Notes: a model not told the origin generated them from the letters alone. 64,000 bases of DNA from an uncultured Lachnospiraceae bacterium (GCA_949840805.1 CATKXR010000002.1:99029-163028); one strand, 5' to 3'; counted from the stretch's first letter, positions 26,082-35,127 are shown. Numbers and translations are program-made.

Positions 26082-28244
26082 ATGAAACGACAAATGTGGA
26101 AAAAAACGGCTGCAGTTTTTCTGGCACTTGTGCTTGGCATACAGGCGCCATGTGTTATTCCGGTATCCTCCGGCCAGGCTTATGCTTACACGGAATGCCA
26201 GGCAACCATCAACGCCTCTTCCCTGAATGTACGCAGCGGTCCCGGCACTTCCTACTCGCGGGTCGCCAATCTGGCAAAGGGGACGTCTGTGGTCGTGGTC
26301 AATGAGACTACAGGCAGTGACGGAAAGCAGTGGTATCAAATCCGTTTTGGTAATGGGAGCACAGGGTATGTGCTTGGGGTTTACATACGTTTTCCGGTGA
26401 CTTACAACCGGGATGCCGATTTTGAAGCGTATCTTTCCTCCCAGGGATTCCCGGAAAGCTATAAGCCAGGGCTGCGGCAGCTTCACGCCCAGTACCCTAA
26501 CTGGGTATTTGAGGCGCAGAAGACAGGGCTGGACTGGAATACGGCGATACAGAATGAAAGCATTATTCCCAGGAGCCTGATTCACAAAAACAGTATTTCC
26601 TCACATAAATCCATGGCGGACGGGGCGTACAACTGGGATACCGGAGTGTGGACCGGTTTTGACGGAAGCGCCTGGGTCGCGGCATCTGAAGAAATTATCC
26701 GATATTATATGGATCCGAGAAATTTTTTTGATGATGTGTTTATTTTCCAGTTTATGAACCACACTTACGACCCTTCCGTCCAGACCAGGGAGGGCCTGCA
26801 GGCTTTAGTACAGGGGACTTTTTTGGACAGCACCACTACGGGCGGAGGAACCTGGAGCAACACCGGGAATAATAATACTGCCGTCCGGCCGGGTCCGGGA
26901 GGCGGCTCGTCCGGCGGACCAGGCGCGTCATCCTCGTCCGGCTCCTCTAATACCAGCAGAGGACCAGGCGTGTCCGGGGGATCTAAGACACCGGCAGGGA
27001 CAAGCAGCAGCCCGGGTGCATCAGGTGGCCCGGAGGTAAAGCTCAGGGGGCCGTCTGCTTCCATCAGCAGGCATGAGGCAGCAAGGGTGGCTGCGGCTGT
27101 CCGTGTGGGGGTAAAGCCGGGAGAGGGCAACGCTTCCGGAGGGACTTCCTCATCCCCGGCGGCGTCACCGGGAGGAACCTCTTCCTCTCCTGTAGTATCG
27201 CCCGGGGGGACTTCCTCGTCTCCTGTAATATCACCGGGAGGAAGTGCATCGTCTCCGAACACGGCATCTCCAGGCGGTGCATCCGGCGGACAGGCGCCTG
27301 CCGATCCGGGTACGGCGATTTCCTATGTGGACCTTATTATGAAGGCGGCGGAAGTTTCCGGGGTGAATCCCTATGTGCTTACCGCCATGATCATCCAGGA
27401 ACAGGGCTCGAACGGAAAGGGCAATTCCATTACTGGAACAAATGCTTCTTATCCTGGCTATTATAATTATTTCAATGTGGGGGCTTATGCTTCTGACGGC
27501 ATGGGGCCGGTAGAGAGGGGGCTGTGGTACGCCTCCCAGTCCGGCAGTTACGGAAGGCCGTGGAACACGCCGGAGAAGTCTGTCATCGGCGGGGCCCAGT
27601 TTTATGGGGATAATTATGTCCGCGCGGGGCAGGATACCTTTTATCTGAAAAAATATAACGTGCAGGGAAGCAACCTGTATAAGCACCAATATATGACGAA
27701 TGTGGACGGTGCGGCTTCCGAGGCGTCCATATTCGCCGAAAGCTTTTCCGGCCGCATAAAGACCACGGCCCTTCGTTTTAAAATCCCGGTATACAACAAT
27801 ATGCCGGATTTGCCCTGTCCAAAGCCCACCGGGGACGGAAGCCCCAACAACAAATTAGGCGGGCTTAGTGTAGACGGTTTTGCACTGACTCCTACCTTTA
27901 ACCGGGATACCTATTCCTATAATCTGATCGTTGACGGTTCCGTCAGTACGGTTCTGGTCCGGGCTTCCGCGATTGACGGCAGCGCCGTGGTCAGCGGTAC
28001 GGGGAATTTCCGGCTTTCGGCAGGGAACAATGAGATCCGGGTGCGGGTGAAAGCGCAAAACGGCAATGAGCGGGATTATGTGATCCATGTTGTCCGGCAG
28101 GGCGGCGGCAGCGGGGTTCCCTCCGGAGGTTCCCAGCCAGGGACGTCAGCAGGACCCGGCACCTCTTCCGGCCCTGTTCCGGGCGGGCAGACAAGCGGAG
28201 GCCCTGCCCCGGGCGGAGGCAACGTGATAGTGATCAGTCCCTAG
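26082..28244 (+). CDS. Secreted SH3b/glucosaminidase-type cell-wall hydrolase with cadherin-like domain
   Basis: A 720-residue exported protein: signal peptide (about 1-36), bacterial SH3 domain (about 40-105; NASSLNVRSGPGTSYSRV), and a beta-N-acetylglucosaminidase-type domain in two pieces. The first piece (about 110-248) contains the MDPRNFF motif and the second (about 412-575) contains YVLTAMIIQEQGSNG. A Ser/Gly/Pro-rich stretch with repeated PGGTSSSPV units (about 250-410) splits them. A cadherin-like beta-sandwich (about 587-670) and a Gly/Pro tail follow. It is expected to cleave peptidoglycan glycan strands. TTGGAGAA precedes the ATG. Confidence 0.82.
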   Translation: MKRQMWKKTAAVFLALVLGIQAPCVIPVSSGQAYAYTECQATINASSLNVRSGPGTSYSRVANLAKGTSVVVVNETTGSDGKQWYQIRFGNGSTGYVLGVYIRFPVTYNRDADFEAYLSSQGFPESYKPGLRQLHAQYPNWVFEAQKTGLDWNTAIQNESIIPRSLIHKNSISSHKSMADGAYNWDTGVWTGFDGSAWVAASEEIIRYYMDPRNFFDDVFIFQFMNHTYDPSVQTREGLQALVQGTFLDSTTTGGGTWSNTGNNNTAVRPGPGGGSSGGPGASSSSGSSNTSRGPGVSGGSKTPAGTSSSPGASGGPEVKLRGPSASISRHEAARVAAAVRVGVKPGEGNASGGTSSSPAASPGGTSSSPVVSPGGTSSSPVISPGGSASSPNTASPGGASGGQAPADPGTAISYVDLIMKAAEVSGVNPYVLTAMIIQEQGSNGKGNSITGTNASYPGYYNYFNVGAYASDGMGPVERGLWYASQSGSYGRPWNTPEKSVIGGAQFYGDNYVRAGQDTFYLKKYNVQGSNLYKHQYMTNVDGAASEASIFAESFSGRIKTTALRFKIPVYNNMPDLPCPKPTGDGSPNNKLGGLSVDGFALTPTFNRDTYSYNLIVDGSVSTVLVRASAIDGSAVVSGTGNFRLSAGNNEIRVRVKAQNGNERDYVIHVVRQGGGSGVPSGGSQPGTSAGPGTSSGPVPGGQTSGGPAPGGGNVIVISP

Positions 28245-28274
28245 TGCAACGATGTACTAGAAACTTCCACTGCC

Positions 28275-28290
28275 AATGAGGGTACAAAAT
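28275..28290 (+). promoter_or_regulatory. Repeated upstream element, copy 1
   Basis: ATGAGGGTACAAAA occurs here and at 37385-37398, each time 35-55 bases before the start codon of an exported envelope protein. The function is unknown. Confidence 0.35.
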
Positions 28291-28327
28291 TCGTATGGAA
28301 AAAGAGAGCAAAGAGTCAGGAGAGATT

Positions 28328-29941
28328 ATGAAGAGACAAGGAAAGAGAATTATCGGCAGGCTGTCGGCGGCTTTTCTGCTGGCAGCGTTAATGACACTGG
28401 AAAGCTTTGCGGCTAATGCAAGGATTTCGTTTTCCGACCCGTCTACCCAGGTGGGCCAGGAAGTAGCCGTGACTATGAAGTTCAGCTCCACAGACGGGCA
28501 GCCGTTAGGAGACACCAAGGTAACGCTGAATTACGATACTGCCATGCTGGAATATATGGGAGGGAGCGACAACGTAAGCGGAGATATGGGAATTCTCCAG
28601 GTGCGCGGCGGCCAGGGAAGCACGGAGGTAGTATCTGAGCTGCGTTTTAAGGCCCTTAAGGCAGGTACCGCCGCCATATCGGTCAGTGACTGGGAGGGAT
28701 ACGACACCAACGGAAACGTTTTGGCAGAGGTGAAAACAGGTTCTTCCGCCATTACCATCGACAGGCTGCCTACCTCCTCGGATGATGCGTCTTTACAGTC
28801 TTTGCAGGTTTCTCCCGGAAAGCTGGACCCTTCTTTTAATCCGGAGACCGACACATACAGGGTGACAGTCGGGCTGGATACGCAGGATCTTACGGTCAGC
28901 GCGGTCCCTAACAATGACGGCGCCACAGTGGTACTGGAAGGCGGTTCGGAGCTGCAGGAAGGGGAAAACACGGTACTCTGCAAAGTGACCGCGCAGGACG
29001 GGGCTACGGTAAAAAATTATACGATTGTAGTAAATAAGGTAGAAGGCGGGGAGAACGGCGGGGAGACGTCCGTTCCGTCAGAGATGCCGGAAGTGCTTGC
29101 AGAGCTGAATTCCCTTGCCAAAAAGGTACAGATTATCGGCCTTCCGGCGGAGATGGAAGTGCCGAAAGGATTGAAGGAAAGCGATATTACGATTGGGGAT
29201 GCAAAAGTAACCGGATGGGTTCCGGAAAACAGCGAGGATCCTGCTTACTGCGTCTTCTATGGGGTGAATGAGAACGGGGATCAGGATTTCTACCGGTTTG
29301 ACCGGAGGGACAAGACTCTTCAGCGCTATTTTGACGATGGCGAGAAGGTAAGCCCGGAGGTCCTGGAAGCTGCCGAAAAGTATAATGAACTGGTAGATGA
29401 TTACAATAAGATGAAATGGATCGGGATCAGCGTGGGTGCGGCACTCGGCCTTTTATCCCTTGTTCTGTTAATCCTGCTTATTATGGCGAGACGCGACCAG
29501 GATATGTACGCAAAGCCCGCGGCGCGTCAGAAAGACGCAAGAGAGCCGAAAAACCAGGCGCCGGGAAGGAATCTGACAAAAGAAGAACGGTACATGATGG
29601 ATGAGGAAGAAGAATTTGACGATGACCCGGAGGATGACTATGATGAGGATTATGAGGATGAGATCCCGGTTGATGCCTACCAGCCGGAGCCTGCGGAGCC
29701 GGAAAGGCCTGTTGTCCGTCAGATAAGAAAGACGCCGGGAGAATCGGACGCAGGAACGTCCCCCCGCCGGCCTCAGCCCGTGCCGGCAAACAGGAACCGG
29801 ACGGTTCAGGAGATGCCGCCGAAAAACAGAGGCGGGAATTATCCTTCAGGCTCTGCCTTAGAGGCCGCCGCCCTGGAAAGGCCGGCTTCAGGAAACAGGG
29901 AAGATGTGGATGACTTTGAAATTTTCGATTTGGACGAATAA
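28328..29941 (+). CDS. Exported cohesin-like/cadherin-like membrane-anchored protein
   Basis: A 537-residue protein. A signal peptide ends near ESFAA; a cohesin-like beta-sandwich (about 25-150; STQVGQEVAVTMKF, LNYDTAMLEYMGG) and a cadherin-like beta-sandwich (about 158-240) follow. Next is an unassigned beta-rich region, a membrane helix (WIGISVGAALGLLSLVLLIL, about 370-393) and an acidic then basic cytoplasmic tail (EEEEFDDDPEDDYDEDYEDE). CAGGAGAG favours ATG 28328 over ATG 28295. It shares its cadherin-like module with the preceding wall hydrolase, suggesting a surface scaffold. A 14-base element also found before the YkuD gene lies about 40 bases upstream. Confidence 0.72.
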   Translation: MKRQGKRIIGRLSAAFLLAALMTLESFAANARISFSDPSTQVGQEVAVTMKFSSTDGQPLGDTKVTLNYDTAMLEYMGGSDNVSGDMGILQVRGGQGSTEVVSELRFKALKAGTAAISVSDWEGYDTNGNVLAEVKTGSSAITIDRLPTSSDDASLQSLQVSPGKLDPSFNPETDTYRVTVGLDTQDLTVSAVPNNDGATVVLEGGSELQEGENTVLCKVTAQDGATVKNYTIVVNKVEGGENGGETSVPSEMPEVLAELNSLAKKVQIIGLPAEMEVPKGLKESDITIGDAKVTGWVPENSEDPAYCVFYGVNENGDQDFYRFDRRDKTLQRYFDDGEKVSPEVLEAAEKYNELVDDYNKMKWIGISVGAALGLLSLVLLILLIMARRDQDMYAKPAARQKDAREPKNQAPGRNLTKEERYMMDEEEEFDDDPEDDYDEDYEDEIPVDAYQPEPAEPERPVVRQIRKTPGESDAGTSPRRPQPVPANRNRTVQEMPPKNRGGNYPSGSALEAAALERPASGNREDVDDFEIFDLDE

Positions 29942-29952
29942 TTTTGGATATT

Positions 29953-29997
29953 CAGCAGAGCGGCGTATTGACTTCGCCGCTTTGCTGATTTATAATT
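29953..29997 (+). terminator. Terminator of the surface-protein gene
   Basis: CAGCAGAGCGGCG (29953-29965) pairs with CGCCGCTTTGCTG (29975-29987) with one G-U pair; the AT-rich tail is weak. The 3' arm and tail double as the promoter of the next operon. Confidence 0.7.
29968..29996 (+). promoter_or_regulatory. Near-consensus promoter of the GntR-mcsA-mcsB-clpC operon
   Basis: TTGACT (29968-29973), a 17-bp spacer and TATAAT (29991-29996). It is embedded in the preceding terminator hairpin. Confidence 0.85.
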
Positions 29998-30016
29998 GTT
30001 ATATCATCAGTATAAC
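29998..30016 (+). promoter_or_regulatory. Candidate GntR operator at the transcription start
   Basis: GTTATA-N7-TATAAC palindrome directly after the -10 box, covering the predicted start of transcription. Two copies of CGAAAGAT follow (30021 and 30053). The CtsR heptad repeat (GGTCAAA) is absent, so autoregulation by the first gene product is the likeliest control. Confidence 0.5.
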
Positions 30017-30069
30017 AGTTCGAAAGATACCCGAACGGTTACATAACAATAACGAAAGATGGTGATAAT

Positions 30070-30453
30070 GTGATTTTGACAGTTGACTTTGAAAGTGACG
30101 AGGCTATCTATATCCAATTGCGAAACCAGATCATTATTGGAATTGCCGCAGAGCGGTTTCGGGAGGGAGATTCCCTGCCTTCTGTGCGGCAGCTTGCAGA
30201 TAATATCGGCATTAACATGCATACGGTAAATAAAGCATATTCTGTATTAAAGCAGGAAGGGTTTATTAAGCTGGACCGTAGAAAGGGAGCGGTCATTGCC
30301 TTAGACGCAGACAAGATCCGGGCAGTGGAGGAGCTGAGAGAAGAACTGGCGGTGATTCTGGCAAGGTGTATCTGTAAACGGATCAGCCGGTGTGAGGTAC
30401 ACGGACTGGTAGATGAAATTTATGATTATTATGCCGGAAAATGCAGAGAATAA
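30070..30453 (+). CDS. YtrA-subfamily GntR transcriptional regulator
   Basis: A 127-residue regulator with an N-terminal winged helix (AIYIQLRNQIIIGI, LPSVRQLADNIGINMHTVNKAYSVLKQEGFI) and only a short helical C-terminal dimerisation tail, as in the YtrA branch. The start is GTG 30070, preceded by GATGGTGAT. It lies 24 bp before mcsA, in the position normally held by ctsR in Firmicutes clpC operons. The palindrome over the promoter is its likely target. YtrA proteins often control ABC transporters; none is present here, so control of the protein-quality operon is inferred from position. Confidence 0.82.
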   Translation: MILTVDFESDEAIYIQLRNQIIIGIAAERFREGDSLPSVRQLADNIGINMHTVNKAYSVLKQEGFIKLDRRKGAVIALDADKIRAVEELREELAVILARCICKRISRCEVHGLVDEIYDYYAGKCRE

Positions 30454-30477
30454 GGGAAAGACCAATGGAGGATTATT

Positions 30478-31056
30478 ATGTTATGTGAACGATGTAAGAT
30501 CAGGGAGGCAAATATCCAGTATACAGAGGTGGTAAATGGTGTCAAGACAGAACATCATTTCTGTTCCCAGTGTGCCAGAGAGATGGATTTTGGCCCGTAT
30601 GCCGCTATTTTTGACAGTGAATTTCCTTTAGGAAAGCTGTTGTCCGGTCTTTTGGGGATTGGGGAGGACCAGGAAGAACAAAAAGCCTGTCAGGTAGCCT
30701 GCCCTGCATGTAAGACCACATATGAGGAATTTATTAAAAACAGTTGTTTTGGCTGCCCGGAGTGTTACGGGGTGTTTGACCTGCTGATCGGGGAAAATAT
30801 CAAGCAGCTTCAGGGAAACGACGCCCATAAGGGAAAGATTCCCCGCTATCATTACAGCGAGGAGGGAACGGCATTTTCCGTAGAAGATATGGCGAAGCAG
30901 GCACAGGGAGTTCCGGGAGGGGAACTTGACAGGGAAGAACAGATCCGGATTCTGGAAACACGTCTTCATGAGGCCGTCCTTCGGGAAGAATATGAGATAG
31001 CGGCCCAGTGCAGGGATAAGATCAAAGAATTGAGAGAGGAAATAGGAAAATGTTAA
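30478..31056 (+). CDS. mcsA: McsA, UVR-domain activator of the McsB arginine kinase
   Basis: A 192-residue protein with two Cys4 zinc sites (CERCKIR ... CSQCARE; CPACKTT ... CFGCPECYG) and a C-terminal UVR helical hairpin (LETRLHEAVLREEYEIAAQ, about 160-190). McsA stimulates McsB and links it to ClpC. AATGGAGG precedes the ATG. Its end overlaps the mcsB start by seven bases. Confidence 0.9.
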   Translation: MLCERCKIREANIQYTEVVNGVKTEHHFCSQCAREMDFGPYAAIFDSEFPLGKLLSGLLGIGEDQEEQKACQVACPACKTTYEEFIKNSCFGCPECYGVFDLLIGENIKQLQGNDAHKGKIPRYHYSEEGTAFSVEDMAKQAQGVPGGELDREEQIRILETRLHEAVLREEYEIAAQCRDKIKELREEIGKC

Positions 31057-32084
31057 AATGGTTTGAATGTGTGGACCAGAAGCGGCCGGAGATTGTCAGC
31101 AGCCGGGTCCGCCTGGTGAGGAACTGGAGCCAGTATGCTTTCCCTTCCAGGCTGTCCCAGAAAGAAGGCATGGAGATGGTCCATCGTCTGGAACTGGGGC
31201 TGCAGAACTTAGGGAGCCTGGATGGGAAGCATTATGAATACCATTATTTGCCGGAACTTGGCGAGCTGGAGCGGAAGGCCCTTTATGAGCGGCGGGTGTT
31301 TAATTCTGCCATAGCTTCCGGGAAGAACCCGGCGGGCCTGATCTTGTCGGAAGACGAGGATACGGCGATTGTCCTGGGAGGGACGGATCATATCCGCTTG
31401 CAGATACTTTCGCCGGGGCTCCATCTGGATGAGCTTTGGGCCAGGTGTGACCAGATGGATGATTTTATCAATGCCCGGTTCCCTTATGCTTTCGACAAAA
31501 AATACGGATATCTCACGTCTTTTCCCACTAATGTGGGAACGGGGATGAGGGCGTCCGTGGTCCTCCATCTGCCAACCTTGTCCATGGGGAAAAAATTCAA
31601 CGGCCTGGTGGCGGAGATGGGCCGTTTCGGCGCCTCCGTGCGGGGGGTATACGGGGAAGGCAGTGAGAATTACGGCGCTTTGTACGAGATTTCCAACCAG
31701 AAGACCCTGGGAATGACGGAAAAGGAAATTGTGGATTTGGTAAACCGGGTAGCTCTGCAGCTTTTGGCCCAGGAGAAACAGGTGCGGAAGATCACTCTGG
31801 AGAAACGGCGTCTGGAATATGCGGACGAGGTTTATAAATCATACGGGGTGCTGAAATATGCCAGGAGAATGAGCGCAAAGGACGCCATGATATTTTTATC
31901 CCGGATCATGTCGGGGATTGTGGACGGAATCCTGGAAATTGACGGAAACTGTGCGATTTACCGGATCATGCTGGGGATACAGCCGGCAAACCTGCAGAGG
32001 CTTTCCGAGAGGCCTTTGGGGAAGGAAGAACTGGACGAGGCCAGGGCGGACTACATCCGGGCGGAACTGCCGGAAGTGAAATGA
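31050..32084 (+). CDS. mcsB: McsB protein arginine kinase
   Basis: A 344-residue enzyme with the ATP:guanido phosphotransferase core: SSRVRLVRNW near the N-terminus, ILSEDEDTAIVLGGTDHIRLQ, and LTSFPTNVGTGMRASVVLHLP, the nucleotide and catalytic region. It phosphorylates arginines on damaged proteins to mark them for ClpCP. Overlap with mcsA implies coupled translation. The size is normal. Confidence 0.93.
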   Translation: MLKWFECVDQKRPEIVSSRVRLVRNWSQYAFPSRLSQKEGMEMVHRLELGLQNLGSLDGKHYEYHYLPELGELERKALYERRVFNSAIASGKNPAGLILSEDEDTAIVLGGTDHIRLQILSPGLHLDELWARCDQMDDFINARFPYAFDKKYGYLTSFPTNVGTGMRASVVLHLPTLSMGKKFNGLVAEMGRFGASVRGVYGEGSENYGALYEISNQKTLGMTEKEIVDLVNRVALQLLAQEKQVRKITLEKRRLEYADEVYKSYGVLKYARRMSAKDAMIFLSRIMSGIVDGILEIDGNCAIYRIMLGIQPANLQRLSERPLGKEELDEARADYIRAELPEVK

Positions 32085-32134
32085 GAGATAACGGTTCAGA
32101 CAGCCTGAGCGGTTATGCTCACGGGCATATAATG

Positions 32135-32168
32135 GGCAGCCGTCCGGGGAAAGCCCTGGACGGCTGCC
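32135..32168 (+). other. Intercistronic hairpin between mcsB and clpC
   Basis: GGCAGCCGTCC (32135-32145) and GGACGGCTGCC (32158-32168) form a perfect 11-bp stem. No T-run follows, so it is more likely an mRNA-stability or attenuation element than a terminator. Confidence 0.7.
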
Positions 32169-32201
32169 GCAATCGAGGAAAACAGACCAGGAGGATTGAA
32201 A

Positions 32202-34670
32202 TTGGCAATGATAGATCGGTTTACGGAACAGGCAAAAGAGGCAATCAGCCTTGGGGTGGATGCGGCCGAGAAGCTTGGTCACAGCTACGTGGGTACGGAG
32301 CATCTTTTGATCGGACTTTTACAGGAAGGAAACGGGGTGGCTGCCCGGGTCCTGTCAGACTGCGGCGTGAGGCCGGACAAGGTGACGGAGCTGGTCAGCC
32401 AGCTTATTTCTCCTAACCAGCCGGTAGGGCTTGCGGAGCGCAGTACCTATACTCCCAGCGCCAGGAGGGTGCTGGAGAACAGCTACCGGGAGGCAGTCCG
32501 CTTTAAGGCGCCTCTTATCGGCACGGAGCATTTGCTGATCGCCATGATTCGGGAGAGCGACTGTGTGGCGGCGCGGCTTTTAAATACCATAGGTGTGAGC
32601 GTCCAGAAGCTTTATATTGAGATTCTGTCAGCTATGGGAGAGGACGCGCCGGCAGGAAAGGAGGATTTCCAGCCGGGCCGCGGAGCCAGGGGAAGGGCCA
32701 ATACGCCTACCCTTAATAATTACAGCCGGGATCTGACCGCCCTGGCAAGAGAAGGGAAGCTGGATCCGGTCATCGGACGGGAACAGGAGATTCACAGGGT
32801 CATCCAGATCCTAAGCCGTCGGACAAAGAATAACCCCTGCCTGATCGGGGAGCCGGGAGTGGGCAAAACCGCGGTGGTGGAAGGCCTGGCACAGATGATC
32901 GTATCCGGGGACATTCCTGAGATTATCGCAAGAAAAAGGGTGCTGACTTTAGACTTGTCCGGCATGGTGGCAGGTTCCAAATACCGGGGAGAGTTTGAGG
33001 AACGGATAAAGAGAGTGCTTGCGGAGGTGAGGGAGGACGGAGAAGTCCTTCTGTTCATAGACGAGATCCATACCATTATCGGGGCAGGAGGGGCGGAAGG
33101 GGCCATCGATGCCTCCAATATTTTAAAGCCGTCCCTGGCCCGGGGGGAGATCCAATTGATCGGCGCCACCACCATCGATGAATACCGGAAATATATTGAA
33201 AAGGATGCCGCTCTGGAGAGGCGTTTCCAGCCGGTTACAGTGGAAGAACCGGGGGAGGAGGAATCCATCAGCATAATGAAGGGGCTAAGGCCCCGGTATG
33301 AGGAGCACCATCGGGTGACGATAACCGATGATGCCCTGACGGCGGCAGTGCGTCTGTCCGCCCGGTATATCAACGACCGTTTTCTGCCGGATAAAGCCAT
33401 TGACCTGATTGACGAGGCTTCTTCCAAGGTCCGTCTGACCACTTATGTAGAGCCGTCTGAGATCAAGGAATTGGAGCAGGAAATTGAAAATCTGGAACAG
33501 CAGAAAGAGGCTGCCATCAAGGCGGAGGCTTATGAGAAGGCCGGGGATATCAAACGCCGCCAGGAGAAAAAACGGGAGAAGATTGAGAAGATCCGGGCAA
33601 AGTGGCAGAAAGAGAAGATGTCCAGAAAGCTGGTGGTTGACGAAGGCCAGGTGGCGGATGTGGTTTCCGGATGGACGAAAATACCGGTGCGCAAACTGGA
33701 GGAAGAAGAGTCGGAACGGCTTAAAAAGCTGGAATCCATCCTCCATGAGCGGGTGGTAGGCCAGGAGGAGGCAGTTGTGGCTGTGTCAAAGGCCATCCGG
33801 AGAGGAAGGGTGGGACTGAAGGACCCCAAGCGCCCTATCGGCTCCTTCTTATTCTTAGGTCCCACAGGAGTGGGAAAAACAGAGCTGTGCAAGACCCTGG
33901 CAGAGGCCATGTTCGGAACGGAAAATGCACTGATCCGGGTGGATATGTCCGAATATATGGAAAAGCACAGCGTCTCCCGGATGATCGGTTCGCCGCCAGG
34001 GTATGTAGGATATGAGGAAGGCGGGCAGCTGAGTGAAAAGGTGCGGCGCAATCCTTATTCGGTGATCCTGTTCGACGAGATTGAAAAGGCCCATCCGGAT
34101 GTGTTCAACATCCTTTTGCAGGTGTTGGACGACGGCCATATAACAGACGCCCAGGGAAGGAAGATTGATTTTAAGAATACGATCCTGATCATGACTTCCA
34201 ATGCAGGGGCGGAAAATATTATCTCCCCCAAGCGGCTTGGCTTTATGTCACAGGAAAATGAGGAAGAGCGCTACAAAGCTATGAAAGACCGGGTAATGGC
34301 GGAAGTGAAACGGCTGTTTAAACCGGAATTTTTAAACAGGATCGATGAGATCATGGTATTCCATCCATTGAACCAGGAACATATGAAGGAGATCGTTTCC
34401 ATCATGTTGAAAAGCATCATGAAACGGACGGCCCGCCAGATGGATCTGGAGCTGGTGGTGGAGGATAAGGCAAAGGCGTTTTTGGTGGAAAAAGGCTATG
34501 ATGAGAAATACGGGGCCAGGCCTCTTCGCCGGGCCATCCAGAATTACCTGGAAGATAAGCTGGCTGAAGCCGTATTGGACGGGACGGTGAAGACCGGGGA
34601 CAAAGTGTTTGTGGGGGCCGGGGAAGACGGGCTTCTCTTTTCTTCCAGGGAACTGGTGGGGCAGAGCTGA
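32202..34670 (+). CDS. clpC: ClpC AAA+ unfoldase
   Basis: An 822-residue Hsp100 protein. It has the ClpN double repeat (about 1-145), the first AAA+ module with GEPGVGKTAVVEG and LLFIDEIHTI, a UVR/M-domain (EQQKEAAIKAEAYEKAGDI, about 420-470), the second AAA+ module with GPTGVGKTELCKTLAEAM and LFDEIEKAHPDVFN, and the C-terminal D2 domain (EKGYDEKYGARPLRRAI). I chose TTG 32202 because AGGAGG (32189-32194) is seven bases before it; TTG 32196 is too close and ATG 32208 a little far. It feeds arginine-phosphorylated substrates to ClpP. Confidence 0.95.
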   Translation: MAMIDRFTEQAKEAISLGVDAAEKLGHSYVGTEHLLIGLLQEGNGVAARVLSDCGVRPDKVTELVSQLISPNQPVGLAERSTYTPSARRVLENSYREAVRFKAPLIGTEHLLIAMIRESDCVAARLLNTIGVSVQKLYIEILSAMGEDAPAGKEDFQPGRGARGRANTPTLNNYSRDLTALAREGKLDPVIGREQEIHRVIQILSRRTKNNPCLIGEPGVGKTAVVEGLAQMIVSGDIPEIIARKRVLTLDLSGMVAGSKYRGEFEERIKRVLAEVREDGEVLLFIDEIHTIIGAGGAEGAIDASNILKPSLARGEIQLIGATTIDEYRKYIEKDAALERRFQPVTVEEPGEEESISIMKGLRPRYEEHHRVTITDDALTAAVRLSARYINDRFLPDKAIDLIDEASSKVRLTTYVEPSEIKELEQEIENLEQQKEAAIKAEAYEKAGDIKRRQEKKREKIEKIRAKWQKEKMSRKLVVDEGQVADVVSGWTKIPVRKLEEEESERLKKLESILHERVVGQEEAVVAVSKAIRRGRVGLKDPKRPIGSFLFLGPTGVGKTELCKTLAEAMFGTENALIRVDMSEYMEKHSVSRMIGSPPGYVGYEEGGQLSEKVRRNPYSVILFDEIEKAHPDVFNILLQVLDDGHITDAQGRKIDFKNTILIMTSNAGAENIISPKRLGFMSQENEEERYKAMKDRVMAEVKRLFKPEFLNRIDEIMVFHPLNQEHMKEIVSIMLKSIMKRTARQMDLELVVEDKAKAFLVEKGYDEKYGARPLRRAIQNYLEDKLAEAVLDGTVKTGDKVFVGAGEDGLLFSSRELVGQS

Positions 34671-34715
34671 GGAGATGCCGTAAATACAGAGGATTAGACA
34701 GAGAATGAGAGAATG

Positions 34716-34785
34716 CCGGCGGCAGCCCGGGGAGGCGGCTGTCGGCAGGATATGTGCGGCGGCTGCCTCCCCGGGCCGCCGGTTT
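34716..34785. terminator. Large GC-rich hairpin after clpC
   Basis: Arms around CCCGGGGAGGC (5') and GCCTCCCCGGG (3'), extended by GGCGGC/GCCGCC, spanning 34716-34782. It lies between convergent clpC and a small minus-strand gene. The T-run is weak on the plus strand. Confidence 0.65.
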
Positions 34786-34796
34786 CGGTGAAAGGA

Positions 34797-34979
34797 TTAT
34801 TCTTTAATGATATCTAATTCTGTCAGATTGATGCCGGAAGCCGTTAATATGACTTTTAAAGCCACATAACGCCGCTTCATTTTTTTATATGCGTCAGAAT
34901 CCTTTTCGCAGGATATCATATAATCCTGCAGCCTTTCAAATTCCTCAATGTTTTTTTGCATCAGCTCTTTTTCTGTCAT
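34797..34979 (-). CDS. Small charged conserved-looking protein of unknown function
   Basis: A 60-residue Lys/Glu-rich helical protein (ELMQKNIEEFERLQDYM; KKMKRRYVALKVILT). AAGGAGG lies eight bases before ATG 34979, a much better fit than the upstream ATG at 34985. No domain is recognised. It is convergent with clpC; the other side is a long non-coding stretch. Confidence 0.65.
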   Translation of the reverse strand: MTEKELMQKNIEEFERLQDYMISCEKDSDAYKKMKRRYVALKVILTASGINLTELDIIKE

Positions 34980-35127
34980 ATTCATTCCTCCTTCTTGTCA
35001 GGATATTGTAATATAGTTTCCTGTTTTATATTATAAGGAAAAGAATAAAATATGTAAAGACTGATTCTGGAACTGTAACCTGCCAGGTTAGGGCTGCCGT
35101 TTACGGGAGGGGGATCTCGTAAGGTCC

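Noticed and set aside
27000..27135. Possible frameshifted segment in the repeat insert (EVKLRGPSAS to VGVKPGEG)
   Set aside because: Reading the other two frames did not restore the PGGTSSSP pattern and gave stops, so there is no evidence of a frameshift.
26765..27262. Minus-strand Pro/Glu/Asp repeat frame (PPGDTTGEEEV pattern)
   Set aside because: It is the antisense reading of the Ser/Gly/Pro repeat insert of the wall hydrolase, not a gene.
29968..30070. CtsR operator before the clpC operon
   Set aside because: No GGTCAAA heptad or its complement occurs between the promoter and the first gene.
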